Both the position numbers and the translations under genes were made by a program. This document shows, in pieces, positions 7,910 through 16,793 of a stretch of DNA of 64,000 nucleotides. The stretch covers positions 744,001 to 808,000 of the forward strand of contig NZ_QBKH01000002.1 of NCBI RefSeq assembly GCF_003054045.1, in the 5' to 3' direction. This DNA comes from Sphingobacterium faecium (GTDB lineage: Bacteria > Bacteroidota > Bacteroidia > Sphingobacteriales > Sphingobacteriaceae). The first letter of the stretch is position 1. Every line of letters begins with the position of its first letter. The notes beneath the pieces were generated by a model that did not search any database, had not been told where the DNA came from, and saw only the letters and a list, made by a program, of their open reading frames with translations.

Positions 7910-9721
7910 ATGAACGTGTTTGATTATAAAGAAGAGCTCAAAAGAATTCCACATAAACCGGGTGTTTATCAGTATTTTGATAAGCAGGATATATTGATTT
8001 ATATCGGTAAGGCCAAAGATCTCAGAAATCGGGTAGGCTCTTATTTTGTAAATGAAACGCAACACAACGGTAAAACAAGGGTATTAGTGCGTCAGATCAA
8101 CCGTATTGCTTTTACGATTGTAGATACAGAGATTGATGCTTGGTTGCTGGAGAATTCATTGATTAAGAAGCATAAGCCTAAGTATAATGTATTATTAAAA
8201 GATGATAAGACCTATCCGTGGATCGTTATTAAAAATGAGCGTTTTCCTCGAGTTTTTTGGACACGCAAGCATATTAAAGATGGTTCCCGCTATTATGGCC
8301 CTTATGCGTCTATAGGGATGATGCACATCGTGCTGGATGTCATCCGGGATTTATTCCCGTTACGTACTTGTAATCTGGCATTAACTCAAGAGAATATTGC
8401 TCGAGGTAAATTTAAGATTTGTCTCGAATATCAGATTGGAAATTGTAAAGGACCGTGTGAGGGTTATCAGTCTGAAGAGGATTATGACCAAAATCTGAGC
8501 GATATAAAAGATATTTTGAATGGTAAAATTTCGGTTGTCACCAATCGGATTAAAGAGCAAATGCAAACAGCTGTTTCAGAAATGAATTTTGAAAAAGCAC
8601 ATGCTTACAAGATGAAATTGGACAAATTGGATTTTTATCAAAGTAAATCCACCGTTGTCAATTCATCAATCACGAATGTAGATGTCTTCAGCATTGCATC
8701 GGACGAGAGCTATGCTTTTGTCAATTACTTAAAAGTAATGAATGGTGTTATCATCCAGACACAGACCGTTGAGATGAAACGGCGGCTGGATGAGACCGAA
8801 CAAGAACTTCTAGCTTTGGCTATTCCTGAAATTCGAGATCGATTCAAAAGTTTATCAAGAGAGATCATCGTTCCTTTTGAATTGGATATTCAAGAAAATG
8901 ATCAAATTAAATTTACAGTTCCAAAATTAGGCGAGAAGAGAAAATTATTGGATCTATCGCTGAAGAATGTGGCTTTTTTTAAGAAAGAACGCTTGTTGCA
9001 TTATGAGAAACTAAATCCTGATGTAAGAGTTGATCGTATCTTGACGCAGATGAAGAAAGATCTGCGGTTGAATGTGTTGCCCCAACATATCGAATGTTTT
9101 GATAATTCCAATATACAGGGTAGTTATCCTGTATCGGCCATAGTGGTATTTAAAGATGCAAAACCATCAAAAAAAGATTATCGACACTTCAATGTGAAGA
9201 CAGTGGTGGGTCCTAATGATTTCGCTACAATGGAAGAGGCAGTATATAGGCGATATAAGCGTGTTTTAGAGGAAGCAACAGGATTGCCTCAGTTGATCAT
9301 TATTGATGGTGGTAAGGGGCAGTTAAGCGCTGCAATGAAAAGCTTAAAGTTATTGGGGATAGAGAAACAGGTGACTGTCATTGGCATTGCCAAAAGATTA
9401 GAGGAATTGTATTATCCAGGTGATCAATATCCCCTATATTTGGATAAAAAATCGGAAACACTAAAAATTATACAACACCTTCGTGATGAAGCCCATCGAT
9501 TCGGAATCACTTTCCATAGGAACCAACGTAGTCGAAAGACTTTTGTTTCTGAATTGGAGGATATCCCTGGAATAGGAAAAACTACAGTGGAGAAACTATT
9601 GACAACTTTTAAGTCTGTAAAAAAGATTAAAGAGGCGCCAGAAGAAGAGTTGAAAAAATTATTAAACCTCAAACAGTTGCATGCTCTTTTAACTTATTTT
9701 AATCGCATTGATCAGAACTAA
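7910..9721 (+). CDS. uvrC: Excinuclease ABC subunit C
   Basis: UvrC makes both incisions around UvrB-bound lesions in nucleotide excision repair. Domains in order: an N-terminal GIY-YIG nuclease (GVYQYFD ... LIYIGKAKDLRNRV, about residues 18-45) for the 3' cut; a Cys cluster (CNLAL ... CLEYQIGNCKGPCEGY); a UVR domain (about 200-235) that contacts UvrB; the RNase H-like nuclease for the 5' cut (FDNSNIQGSYPV ... IIIDGGKGQLSA); and C-terminal helix-hairpin-helix motifs (LEDIPGIGKTTVEKLL). The ATG at 7910 is preferred over an in-frame TTG at 7904. About 603 residues, normal length. Confidence 0.96.
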   Translation: MNVFDYKEELKRIPHKPGVYQYFDKQDILIYIGKAKDLRNRVGSYFVNETQHNGKTRVLVRQINRIAFTIVDTEIDAWLLENSLIKKHKPKYNVLLKDDKTYPWIVIKNERFPRVFWTRKHIKDGSRYYGPYASIGMMHIVLDVIRDLFPLRTCNLALTQENIARGKFKICLEYQIGNCKGPCEGYQSEEDYDQNLSDIKDILNGKISVVTNRIKEQMQTAVSEMNFEKAHAYKMKLDKLDFYQSKSTVVNSSITNVDVFSIASDESYAFVNYLKVMNGVIIQTQTVEMKRRLDETEQELLALAIPEIRDRFKSLSREIIVPFELDIQENDQIKFTVPKLGEKRKLLDLSLKNVAFFKKERLLHYEKLNPDVRVDRILTQMKKDLRLNVLPQHIECFDNSNIQGSYPVSAIVVFKDAKPSKKDYRHFNVKTVVGPNDFATMEEAVYRRYKRVLEEATGLPQLIIIDGGKGQLSAAMKSLKLLGIEKQVTVIGIAKRLEELYYPGDQYPLYLDKKSETLKIIQHLRDEAHRFGITFHRNQRSRKTFVSELEDIPGIGKTTVEKLLTTFKSVKKIKEAPEEELKKLLNLKQLHALLTYFNRIDQN

Positions 9722-9730
9722 AATTTACAA

Positions 9731-9773
9731 TTAAGAAGAAAAGCCTCTAAAATTTAGAGGCTTTTCTTCTTAA
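9731..9773. terminator. Bidirectional terminator between uvrC and era
   Basis: A perfect 20-bp stem (9731-9750 with 9754-9773) and a 3-nt loop, with runs of A on one side and T on the other. It serves uvrC on the plus strand and era on the minus strand. Confidence 0.9.
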
Positions 9774-9802
9774 TCGTAATTGATCAAAAAAATAATCCTG
9801 AT

Positions 9803-10681
9803 TTAGTCGTCGTAACCGAATCTTTTTAAGTAATTCTTTTTACTTCTCCAATCTGGGATTACCTTAACAAAAACTTCTAAGAATACTTTTTTGCCAATAA
9901 ATTCTTCAATATCTTGACGAGCATAAGTACCCACTTTTTTAATCATGGAACCTCCTGTACCGATGATAATATTCTTTTGGGAATCGCGTTCTACGATGAT
10001 CTCTGCGGCAATACGTGTGATCTTTGGTTCTTCTTTATAAGAAGTGACAATGACCTCAGAACTGTACGGAATTTCTTTGTCATACAGTTTGAATATTTTT
10101 TCACGAATCATTTCCGAAACAAAGAAGCGCATCGACTTATCTGTTAATTCATCTTTCTCATAGTAAGGGGCATGTACAGGAAGTTTTTCCTTGATATAGT
10201 CCATGACACCAGTTACATTGTGATTAAGAAGTGCTGATACAGCAAAAATAACTTCCGGATTGATCGTTTCTTTCCAGAATTCTACTTTAGCCATCACTTC
10301 TGCTTCGTTAGATTTATCAATTTTATTAATCAGAACGGCTACTGGAGAACTTGTTTTTTTCAATTTCTCGATAACATCATTTTCATCATATTTTTCATTG
10401 ATATCTGTAACAAATAAAATAATGTCCGCATCGATTAGCGATCCTTGGACAAAATTCATCATTGATTCTTGTAGCGAATAGTTTGGTTTGATGATACCTG
10501 GTGTGTCTGAAAAGACAATTTGGTGCTCCTCATCATTCACTATTCCAATAATGCGGTGTCTTGTTGTTTGAGCTTTAGGAGTGATGATAGACATCTTTTC
10601 ACCCACTAAAGCGTTCATTAGCGTAGACTTACCTGCATTAGGTTTACCGATGATGCTTACGAATCCTGCTTTATGCGACAT
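9803..10681 (-). CDS. era: GTPase Era
   Basis: Era binds the 3' end of 16S rRNA and is needed for assembly of the small ribosomal subunit. The start chosen at 10681 (MSHKAGFVSIIG) gives 292 residues; the frame is open further upstream without family similarity. The GTPase motifs are G1 GKPNAGKST, G3 DTPG and G4 NKID. The C-terminal third contains the KH domain (IIVERDSQKNIIIGTGG). It is transcribed away from the tRNA array. Confidence 0.96.
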   Translation of the reverse strand: MSHKAGFVSIIGKPNAGKSTLMNALVGEKMSIITPKAQTTRHRIIGIVNDEEHQIVFSDTPGIIKPNYSLQESMMNFVQGSLIDADIILFVTDINEKYDENDVIEKLKKTSSPVAVLINKIDKSNEAEVMAKVEFWKETINPEVIFAVSALLNHNVTGVMDYIKEKLPVHAPYYEKDELTDKSMRFFVSEMIREKIFKLYDKEIPYSSEVIVTSYKEEPKITRIAAEIIVERDSQKNIIIGTGGSMIKKVGTYARQDIEEFIGKKVFLEVFVKVIPDWRSKKNYLKRFGYDD

Positions 10682-10753
10682 TTTTTTTAATTTAATTAGG
10701 ATTACAAAGAAACAAAATATATCTTTGTGCTCCAATTCGGAGGTAAAGATATC

Positions 10754-10782
10754 TTGCTTTTTTGTATTTAAAAGTAAGATTG
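10754..10782 (+). promoter_or_regulatory. Candidate promoter of the tRNA-fMet array
   Basis: TTG at 10754-10756, an 18-bp spacer and TAAGATTG at 10775-10782 (seven of eight positions of TAnnTTTG) end 14 bases before the first tRNA. A second candidate -7 element, TATCTTTG at 10720-10727, is a better match but has no TTG partner at the right distance. Confidence 0.45.
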
Positions 10783-10796
10783 ACCAAAAAATATAT

Positions 10797-10869
<73 letters not shown>

Positions 10870-10874
10870 CTAAA

Positions 10875-10898
10875 GAGTCCGTTGAAAGACACAGACTC
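10875..10898 (+). repeat. Spacer hairpin 1 in tRNA array
   Basis: gagtccgt (10875-10882) pairs with acagactc (10891-10898) except for one C-A mismatch; loop tgaaagac. The same hairpin recurs after copies 2, 3 and 4. Confidence 0.7.
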
Positions 10899-10917
10899 CA
10901 AAATATTAAAAATACAT

Positions 10918-10990
<73 letters not shown>

Positions 10991-10995
10991 CTAAA

Positions 10996-11019
10996 GGGTC
11001 CGTTGGAAGACACGGACTC
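10996..11019 (+). repeat. Spacer hairpin 2 in tRNA array
   Basis: gggtccgt (10996-11003) pairs with acggactc (11012-11019) with one G-T wobble; loop tggaagac. Confidence 0.7.
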
Positions 11020-11038
11020 CAAAATATTAAAAATACAT

Positions 11039-11111
<73 letters not shown>

Positions 11112-11116
11112 CTAAA

Positions 11117-11140
11117 GAGTCCGTTGGAAGACACGGACTC
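11117..11140 (+). repeat. Spacer hairpin 3 in tRNA array
   Basis: gagtccgt (11117-11124) pairs perfectly with acggactc (11133-11140); loop tggaagac. Confidence 0.75.
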
Positions 11141-11159
11141 CAAAATATTAAAAATACAT

Positions 11160-11232
<73 letters not shown>

Positions 11233-11238
11233 CTACAA

Positions 11239-11262
11239 GAGTCTGTTGAAAGACACAGACTC
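11239..11262 (+). repeat. Spacer hairpin 4 in tRNA array
   Basis: gagtctgt (11239-11246) pairs perfectly with acagactc (11255-11262); loop tgaaagac. Relative to hairpin 3 the inner C-G pair is replaced by T-A, a compensated change. Confidence 0.75.
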
Positions 11263-11281
11263 CAAAATATTAAAAATACAT

Positions 11282-11354
<73 letters not shown>

Positions 11355-11360
11355 CTTAAA

Positions 11361-11398
11361 AGAACCCCTTAGTCGAAAGCTAAGGGGTTTCTTTTTGC
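11361..11398 (+). terminator. Terminator of the tRNA array
   Basis: Stem aaccccttag (11363-11372) with ctaaggggtt (11380-11389), loop tcgaaag, followed by tctttttg. It lies a few bases after the fifth tRNA, so the five genes probably form one transcript. Confidence 0.9.
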
Positions 11399-11734
11399 CT
11401 CCTTTTTAATTCGAAATTTTTCAAATCTACGATCTTGTATTCCTTATTTGTTACAATATAATTCCGAGTTAATTTTTCCTTCATATATCTTTTTTTGCTT
11501 AAATAATTTTCAAAATAAGCTGTTGATTTTTAGTAATTTATCAAAATAACATTGATTTTATTGCCATAATTTATACTTGCCTACTGAAGTTGTTTAAACA
11601 ATATGTGCAATCGATTGTTCGATTTTCTAGCTTTTTTATTTGATTATATAGGATTAATATTGTGTTTACAAATGTTAAACATTTGGCTTAAATACATTGA
11701 AAAAAATCATTATTTACATTTATTATATTAACCT
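11399..11734 (+). promoter_or_regulatory. susC leader with operator-like dyads
   Basis: This gene-free 336-bp stretch holds three palindromes. tgtttaaaca lies at 11591-11600. The motif TGTGCAATCGATT at 11604-11616 has a perfect core CAATCGATTG and is repeated at the same relative place before the next susC. CAAATGTT-A-AACATTTG at 11669-11685 ends 49 bp before the start codon. The CG-centred dyad resembles LacI/GalR-family operators. I see no clear TTG/TAnnTTTG promoter. Confidence 0.5.
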
Positions 11735-14700
11735 ATGAAAAGAAAAGCGATCTTACTTTCTTGTGCTTTATCTTTAGTTATGAGTGCAACTTTTGCACAG
11801 AAGATTAAAGTAAAAGGTAGTGTTACAGATGACAAAGGAAATAAGTTGTCAGGTGTAACTATTACAGAGAAAGGTACGAGCAATGCTACGGCAACCAACC
11901 CCAGTGGAGGATTCGAATTGAATGCTGAAACAGGCAAAACACTTATTTTTAATATTGTAGGTTACGAACCTAAAGAAGTGGTTTATACGGGTGGAGATTT
12001 GAATATTTCATTAAATTCTTCCAATACGGCGTTAGATGAAGTTGTCGTGGTTGCTTTTGGTACACAAAAGAAAGCTAACCTTACAGGTTCTGTAGCAACA
12101 ATTACTCCTAAGCAATTGGCTGATAGGCCAGTTACGTCATTGCAGAATGCTTTACAAGGTATATCTCCAGGTATAACCGTATTGAGCAGACCTGGAGAGG
12201 TCGGAAAATCTTCCAGTGGTACATCATCTAATACGGGAAGTATTACGGTGCGTGGTAGAACGAATCTAGGTTCCCCATCACCGATGTTTATCATCGATGG
12301 AATTCCAGCAACTAGTGCTGAATTTTCAGCATTAAGTCCAAATGATATCAATAGCATGTCGGTACTTAAAGATGCAGCTTCCGCATCATTATATGGTTCA
12401 AGAGCAGCAAATGGCGTTATTTTGGTAACAACTAAGCGTGGAGGTGGAGATCGTGCCGTGATTGGTTTTAATGCAAATTACGGATTTCAAAGTGCGACCT
12501 ATCTACCGGAATACGCTGATGCTGTAGGTTATGCAGAATTGTACAATAAGGCGATGGTAAATGCTGGTAAAGCACCCACATTTAAACAAGATGTGATTGA
12601 TAAATTTAAAAATCAAACTGATCCAGATTATTATCCTAATAATGATTGGTATAAAGAGGTTTTAAGAGGTTCCGCTCCTCAGCGTGATTTTGGATTGAAC
12701 GTAAATGCTCCGGGAAAAATTACCAACTATTATCTTGGATTAAACTATTTTGATCAACAGTCTTTAGTACCAGGTCGTAAACAAGATCGTATCAACATGA
12801 AATTGAATACCAATACTACGGTAATTAAGGATTTGTTAACGTTTAATACCAATGTTTCATTTTTGAAACAAGATTACGATCGTAATGGTAGCGCGATCAG
12901 TTGGGTCGAAATGGGTAGAGCACTTCCTTTTACTTCGATACGTCAATCAGATGGTTCATGGGGATCGATTTCAAATGGGGCAGCTAATGCGACAATTGCT
13001 AAAAACAATCAGCTGCGCGCCATTACAGAAGGTGGAAAAGGAAATAATCGAGACAATTATTTGCAAATGGCTGCTAATGCATCTTTGACGCCGCTTGAAG
13101 GTTTATCTATCGATGGAGCTATCTCTTTGAAATATACCAATACCAATTCTTTTGATTTTATCAATCGTACAGATCCTGTTATCAATTTCATTACGAAACA
13201 ACCCATGGCTTCTACGGTGAATGCAATCAATGAACTAAAAGAGTTTTGGGGCAAACGTCAGGAGCTTATGCTGCAAGGAACAATTAATTATGAACGTAGG
13301 TTTGGTGACCATTATGCGAAAGCAACGGTTGGAGCTTCTGAGGAGTCAAATGTCTACAGAGAAGCATTTCTAGGTAGACAAAATTTCGTTAATAATGATG
13401 CTTCTACTATTATTAACGGTAGCTCTGGCGAAATCAGTAAAGATGATAAAGGTTTAGCCAATCGTACGACACAAGATGAGTGGGCATTGCGTTCCTTCTT
13501 TGGTCGATTTAATTATTCGTACAAAGATAAGTACTTATTGGAAGCAAACGTCAGAATGGACTATTCTTCTCGATTTGCTCCAGAGATTAGAAAAGCTACT
13601 TTTCCATCATTCTCAGCAGGCTGGAATATCAATAAAGAATCTTTTATGGAAGATGTTGAGTGGATTGACTTATTAAAATTAAGGGGATCTTACGGAACAT
13701 TGGGAAATCAAGATGCTGTTGCAATAGGCAATTATTATAATCTTTTGGATCGTTATTCTGCCTATAGTTTTGATGGTGTAGCAGTTGATGGATTAGAACA
13801 ACAATATGGTGCCAATAGACTTGCGCTTTGGGAGAAAGTAACCATGTCCAATGTTGGATTAGATGCCACTTTTTTAGGTGGGAAATTTAATTTAGTAGCC
13901 GATTACTTTGTTAAGAAATCTGATGATGTGCTCTTGCGACCTGCGACTTTGTCTACATCTGGATTTGATAAAGACCATACACCATTTTATAATCAAGGGA
14001 CTACGCAAAATAAAGGAATTGAGATCGCATTGACGTATAATGGTAAAATCGGTGAGGAGTTTACGTATTCTGTATCGGGAAATATTTCGAAGATAAAAAA
14101 TACCATACTTTCGCTCGGTGATGTGAATGAGATTACAGAGGGCTACTATATCAATCGGGTAGGCGGATCTGTAGGTGATTACTATGGTTATAAGTCTGAT
14201 GGCTTGTTTACTAATCCAGAAGAACTTAAAGCGGTTAATTATGAAGCAATGGGAGGTACGCCAAAGTTAGGGGATATCAAATATGTCGATATTAATGGTG
14301 ATAATAAAATTGATGCAGAGGATCGTACGATCTTAGGTAATGATGTTCCTTGGTTTAATTATGGTTTTAATTTCAGAGCGGCCTATAAAAATTTCGATCT
14401 CGATGTGTTGACTTATGGGGTTGGTGGAGTGAAAACTTATTTGGACAACGAGGCCTCTTTTCCTTTCTTCAATGGAGCTAATATTAAGAAGAACTGGGCA
14501 AATGGCTGGTCTGAAGAGAATAATGTAGCAGATGCTCCATTTCCGAGAATCACATTGACAGGTGATGCACCCCATAATTATAAAACATCAGATTTTTGGT
14601 TGTTTAGTGGCAACTATTTCAGAATCCGTGCGATTACGGTCGGCTATACATTTCCTAAAGAAATGTTGAGTAATATCAAAATGTCTCAATTGCGCTTCTT

Positions 14701-14833
14701 TGCGTCTTCGAATAATCCATTTACTATTATGGCGGATAAGCGTCTGGGCGATTTTGATCCTGAAACAGGTTCGGGAAGAGCAAGTTATCCGGGTGTGAAA
14801 ACAATTTCTGTTGGGTTAACCGCTAAATTTTAA
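11735..14833 (+). CDS. SusC/RagA-type TonB-linked outer-membrane transporter (first pair)
   Basis: The 1032-residue protein has a signal peptide ending in TFAQ (residue 22), a carboxypeptidase-regulatory-like domain (about 27-95), a TonB box LDEVVVVAFG (100-109), a plug domain with the SusC-type segment GSITVRGRTNLGSPSPMFIIDGIP, and a long beta-barrel ending in Phe. SusC proteins import substrates gated by a SusD lid, powered by TonB. There is no STN domain, so unlike the 36770 gene it is not expected to signal to a FecR. The partner susD follows after 18 bp. No glycosidase, peptidase or sulfatase is adjacent, so the substrate is unknown. Confidence 0.95.
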   Translation: MKRKAILLSCALSLVMSATFAQKIKVKGSVTDDKGNKLSGVTITEKGTSNATATNPSGGFELNAETGKTLIFNIVGYEPKEVVYTGGDLNISLNSSNTALDEVVVVAFGTQKKANLTGSVATITPKQLADRPVTSLQNALQGISPGITVLSRPGEVGKSSSGTSSNTGSITVRGRTNLGSPSPMFIIDGIPATSAEFSALSPNDINSMSVLKDAASASLYGSRAANGVILVTTKRGGGDRAVIGFNANYGFQSATYLPEYADAVGYAELYNKAMVNAGKAPTFKQDVIDKFKNQTDPDYYPNNDWYKEVLRGSAPQRDFGLNVNAPGKITNYYLGLNYFDQQSLVPGRKQDRINMKLNTNTTVIKDLLTFNTNVSFLKQDYDRNGSAISWVEMGRALPFTSIRQSDGSWGSISNGAANATIAKNNQLRAITEGGKGNNRDNYLQMAANASLTPLEGLSIDGAISLKYTNTNSFDFINRTDPVINFITKQPMASTVNAINELKEFWGKRQELMLQGTINYERRFGDHYAKATVGASEESNVYREAFLGRQNFVNNDASTIINGSSGEISKDDKGLANRTTQDEWALRSFFGRFNYSYKDKYLLEANVRMDYSSRFAPEIRKATFPSFSAGWNINKESFMEDVEWIDLLKLRGSYGTLGNQDAVAIGNYYNLLDRYSAYSFDGVAVDGLEQQYGANRLALWEKVTMSNVGLDATFLGGKFNLVADYFVKKSDDVLLRPATLSTSGFDKDHTPFYNQGTTQNKGIEIALTYNGKIGEEFTYSVSGNISKIKNTILSLGDVNEITEGYYINRVGGSVGDYYGYKSDGLFTNPEELKAVNYEAMGGTPKLGDIKYVDINGDNKIDAEDRTILGNDVPWFNYGFNFRAAYKNFDLDVLTYGVGGVKTYLDNEASFPFFNGANIKKNWANGWSEENNVADAPFPRITLTGDAPHNYKTSDFWLFSGNYFRIRAITVGYTFPKEMLSNIKMSQLRFFASSNNPFTIMADKRLGDFDPETGSGRASYPGVKTISVGLTAKF

Positions 14834-14851
14834 TTTTTAATAGAAAAAGAA

Positions 14852-16486
14852 ATGAAAAGACATATATTATATTCCTTATTAGCAACTACGCTATTATTTG
14901 GAGCGTGTTCAAAAGATTTTTTAGATCGTACACCTGTCAATAAGATTCCTGAAGAAGAATTTTGGAGAACTGAAAATGATGTAAAATTAGCGGTAAACGC
15001 TATTTACGGAAAATTATCAGATGGTATGTATGATGATGGAGCTACTGATTTGGTTCATGCTCAATATCCATGGGAGAGTGCGTCAACCGCTATATCTGCA
15101 GGATCTCTAGGTGCAGATATAGATGCAGGTTGGAGTTATATTCCTATTCGTACATGTAACTATTTTTTAGAAAATGTGGATAAAGCTATTATGGACGAAA
15201 CGCTTAAAGAACGTTATAAAGCTGAAGTTCGTTTCATTCGTGCTTATTTATATATCCCTATGGTAGAGAAGTTTGGTGATATACCATTAGTCACTAAAGT
15301 ACTAACAAAAGAAGAATCTAATGTACCTCGTGTTGCGAAGAAGGAAGTGCTGGATTTCTTATTTAAGGAGTTGCAGGAAGTATCAACAAAATTGCCTGTA
15401 TCATACTCTTCTGAAAAGGGAAGGATTACAAAGGGTGCTGCGTTAGCTTTGCAATCTCGATTATATTTGATGGAAAATAATTGGGAACAGGCAGCACGCA
15501 CAGCACAAGAAGTAATGGGTTTAGGATACAAGTTGTTTCAGGTAAGTGCAGAATCGGAATTAAATAAAAAGGATAATTATGCACAATTTGTTGATTTTGA
15601 AAATGCTGATGATGAGCATAAGTTTCGATTAGGACTTAGAAGTTATGAAGGTATTTTTCAAGTTGAAAATGAAGGTAACGATGAAGTTATCTTAGATAGG
15701 CAGTATATCCGTGTAGCTCAGCCTCAATCTAATAATACGTTGTTGGCAGAAGGATCTGTAGGTGGTTGGAGTTCTTTAACGCCAACACAAAATTTGGTTA
15801 ACCTGTATGTTAATTATAAGACTGGAGAACCCGTCAATCCTGTAAGTGCTGAAGTAAGAGCTGCTCATTATGCGAAAGCTGATAAAGCTGATTTTGTGAA
15901 GGAGTTTAAAAATAGGGATCCACGTTTTTATGCCTCTATTTTGTTTGAGACCGCACCTTGGAATGCACTAACGAAGGATGGTGGGTATCAATTTACATGG
16001 AGTAGTGGTAAATCTAATATGTCTATTACAGGTTATAATTTCAGGAAGTTGGTAGATCCAACATCCAGCAGAGAACAGATTGATTCTTATGCTAATGTGA
16101 TCTTAATCCGTTATGCTGAGGTTTTACTTAACTATGCAGAAGCTCAAAATGAAAAATCTGGACCTGATGCAACTATTTTCGATGCTTTGGACCAACTTCG
16201 TGTTCGTGCAGGTATGCCTAAAGTCGATCGCAGTACATATGGAAGTCAAAGTAAATTAAGGGATCTGATCCGTAATGAAAGAGCTGTTGAGTTAGTGCTA
16301 GAGGGTGTTCGCTATTACGATATCCGTCGTTGGAAAACCGCTCCTAATGTGATGAAAAATATTTACGATGTGAAAAACGGGCTAGCTCAAGAGCGTATCT
16401 GGAATGATAGGCTTTATCTAATGCCTGTTCCGCAGAGTCAAATTGATTTATCATATGGTGTGTTAACTCAAAATACAGGATACTAA
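14852..16486 (+). CDS. SusD/RagB-type substrate-binding lipoprotein (first pair)
   Basis: The 544-residue protein has a lipoprotein signal with lipobox LFGAC (Cys19) followed by SKDFLDRTP, a common start in SusD proteins. The N-terminal TPR-like SusD region contains FLENVDKAIMDE and RAYLYIPMVEKFGDIPLVT; the C-terminal RagB/SusD domain contains YAEVLLNYAEAQNE and RNERAVELVLEGVRYYDIRRW. It sits at the cell surface and forms the lid of the SusC transporter encoded just upstream. A strong terminator follows, so the two genes form a bicistronic operon. Confidence 0.95.
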   Translation: MKRHILYSLLATTLLFGACSKDFLDRTPVNKIPEEEFWRTENDVKLAVNAIYGKLSDGMYDDGATDLVHAQYPWESASTAISAGSLGADIDAGWSYIPIRTCNYFLENVDKAIMDETLKERYKAEVRFIRAYLYIPMVEKFGDIPLVTKVLTKEESNVPRVAKKEVLDFLFKELQEVSTKLPVSYSSEKGRITKGAALALQSRLYLMENNWEQAARTAQEVMGLGYKLFQVSAESELNKKDNYAQFVDFENADDEHKFRLGLRSYEGIFQVENEGNDEVILDRQYIRVAQPQSNNTLLAEGSVGGWSSLTPTQNLVNLYVNYKTGEPVNPVSAEVRAAHYAKADKADFVKEFKNRDPRFYASILFETAPWNALTKDGGYQFTWSSGKSNMSITGYNFRKLVDPTSSREQIDSYANVILIRYAEVLLNYAEAQNEKSGPDATIFDALDQLRVRAGMPKVDRSTYGSQSKLRDLIRNERAVELVLEGVRYYDIRRWKTAPNVMKNIYDVKNGLAQERIWNDRLYLMPVPQSQIDLSYGVLTQNTGY

Positions 16487-16507
16487 TTTCTTTAAATATG
16501 TTCAACA

Positions 16508-16542
16508 AAAGCAGGTATCTCCGAAGGATACCTGCTTTTTTT
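16508..16542 (+). terminator. Terminator of the first susC-susD pair
   Basis: Stem gcaggtatc (16511-16519) with gatacctgc (16527-16535), 7-nt loop, extended by aa/tt pairs and followed by a run of T. Confidence 0.92.
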
Positions 16543-16666
16543 ATGGCGTTTATATTTTTGAGTTTTTATGGTGTATCGGGTATCCTACAGATCGATATAT
16601 CAGGGGTTATAAAGGCTGTGTATTTTGTAGTTTCAAAACGAACTATATTTTAGTTAGCTAAACAAA

Positions 16667-16693
16667 CGATTGCGTTATTTTGTGCAATCGATT
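16667..16693 (+). promoter_or_regulatory. Operator-like dyad before the second susC
   Basis: CGATTGC (16667-16673) and GCAATCG (16684-16690) form a perfect inverted repeat with a 10-bp spacer. The right arm is part of TGTGCAATCGATT (16681-16693), the 13-mer also found at 11604-11616 before the first susC. It ends 100 bp before the start codon, against 118 bp in the first leader. The surrounding 307-bp spacer (16487-16793) otherwise holds the upstream terminator and nothing else I can support. Confidence 0.5.
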
Positions 16694-16793
16694 TCGTTTC
16701 ATATTAAATTTATATTAACTAATCTTTACGCTATTTTGCAGGAGAGAAATTATGATAATTATCTAATTTACTGATTATATTTAATTTAAGTTT

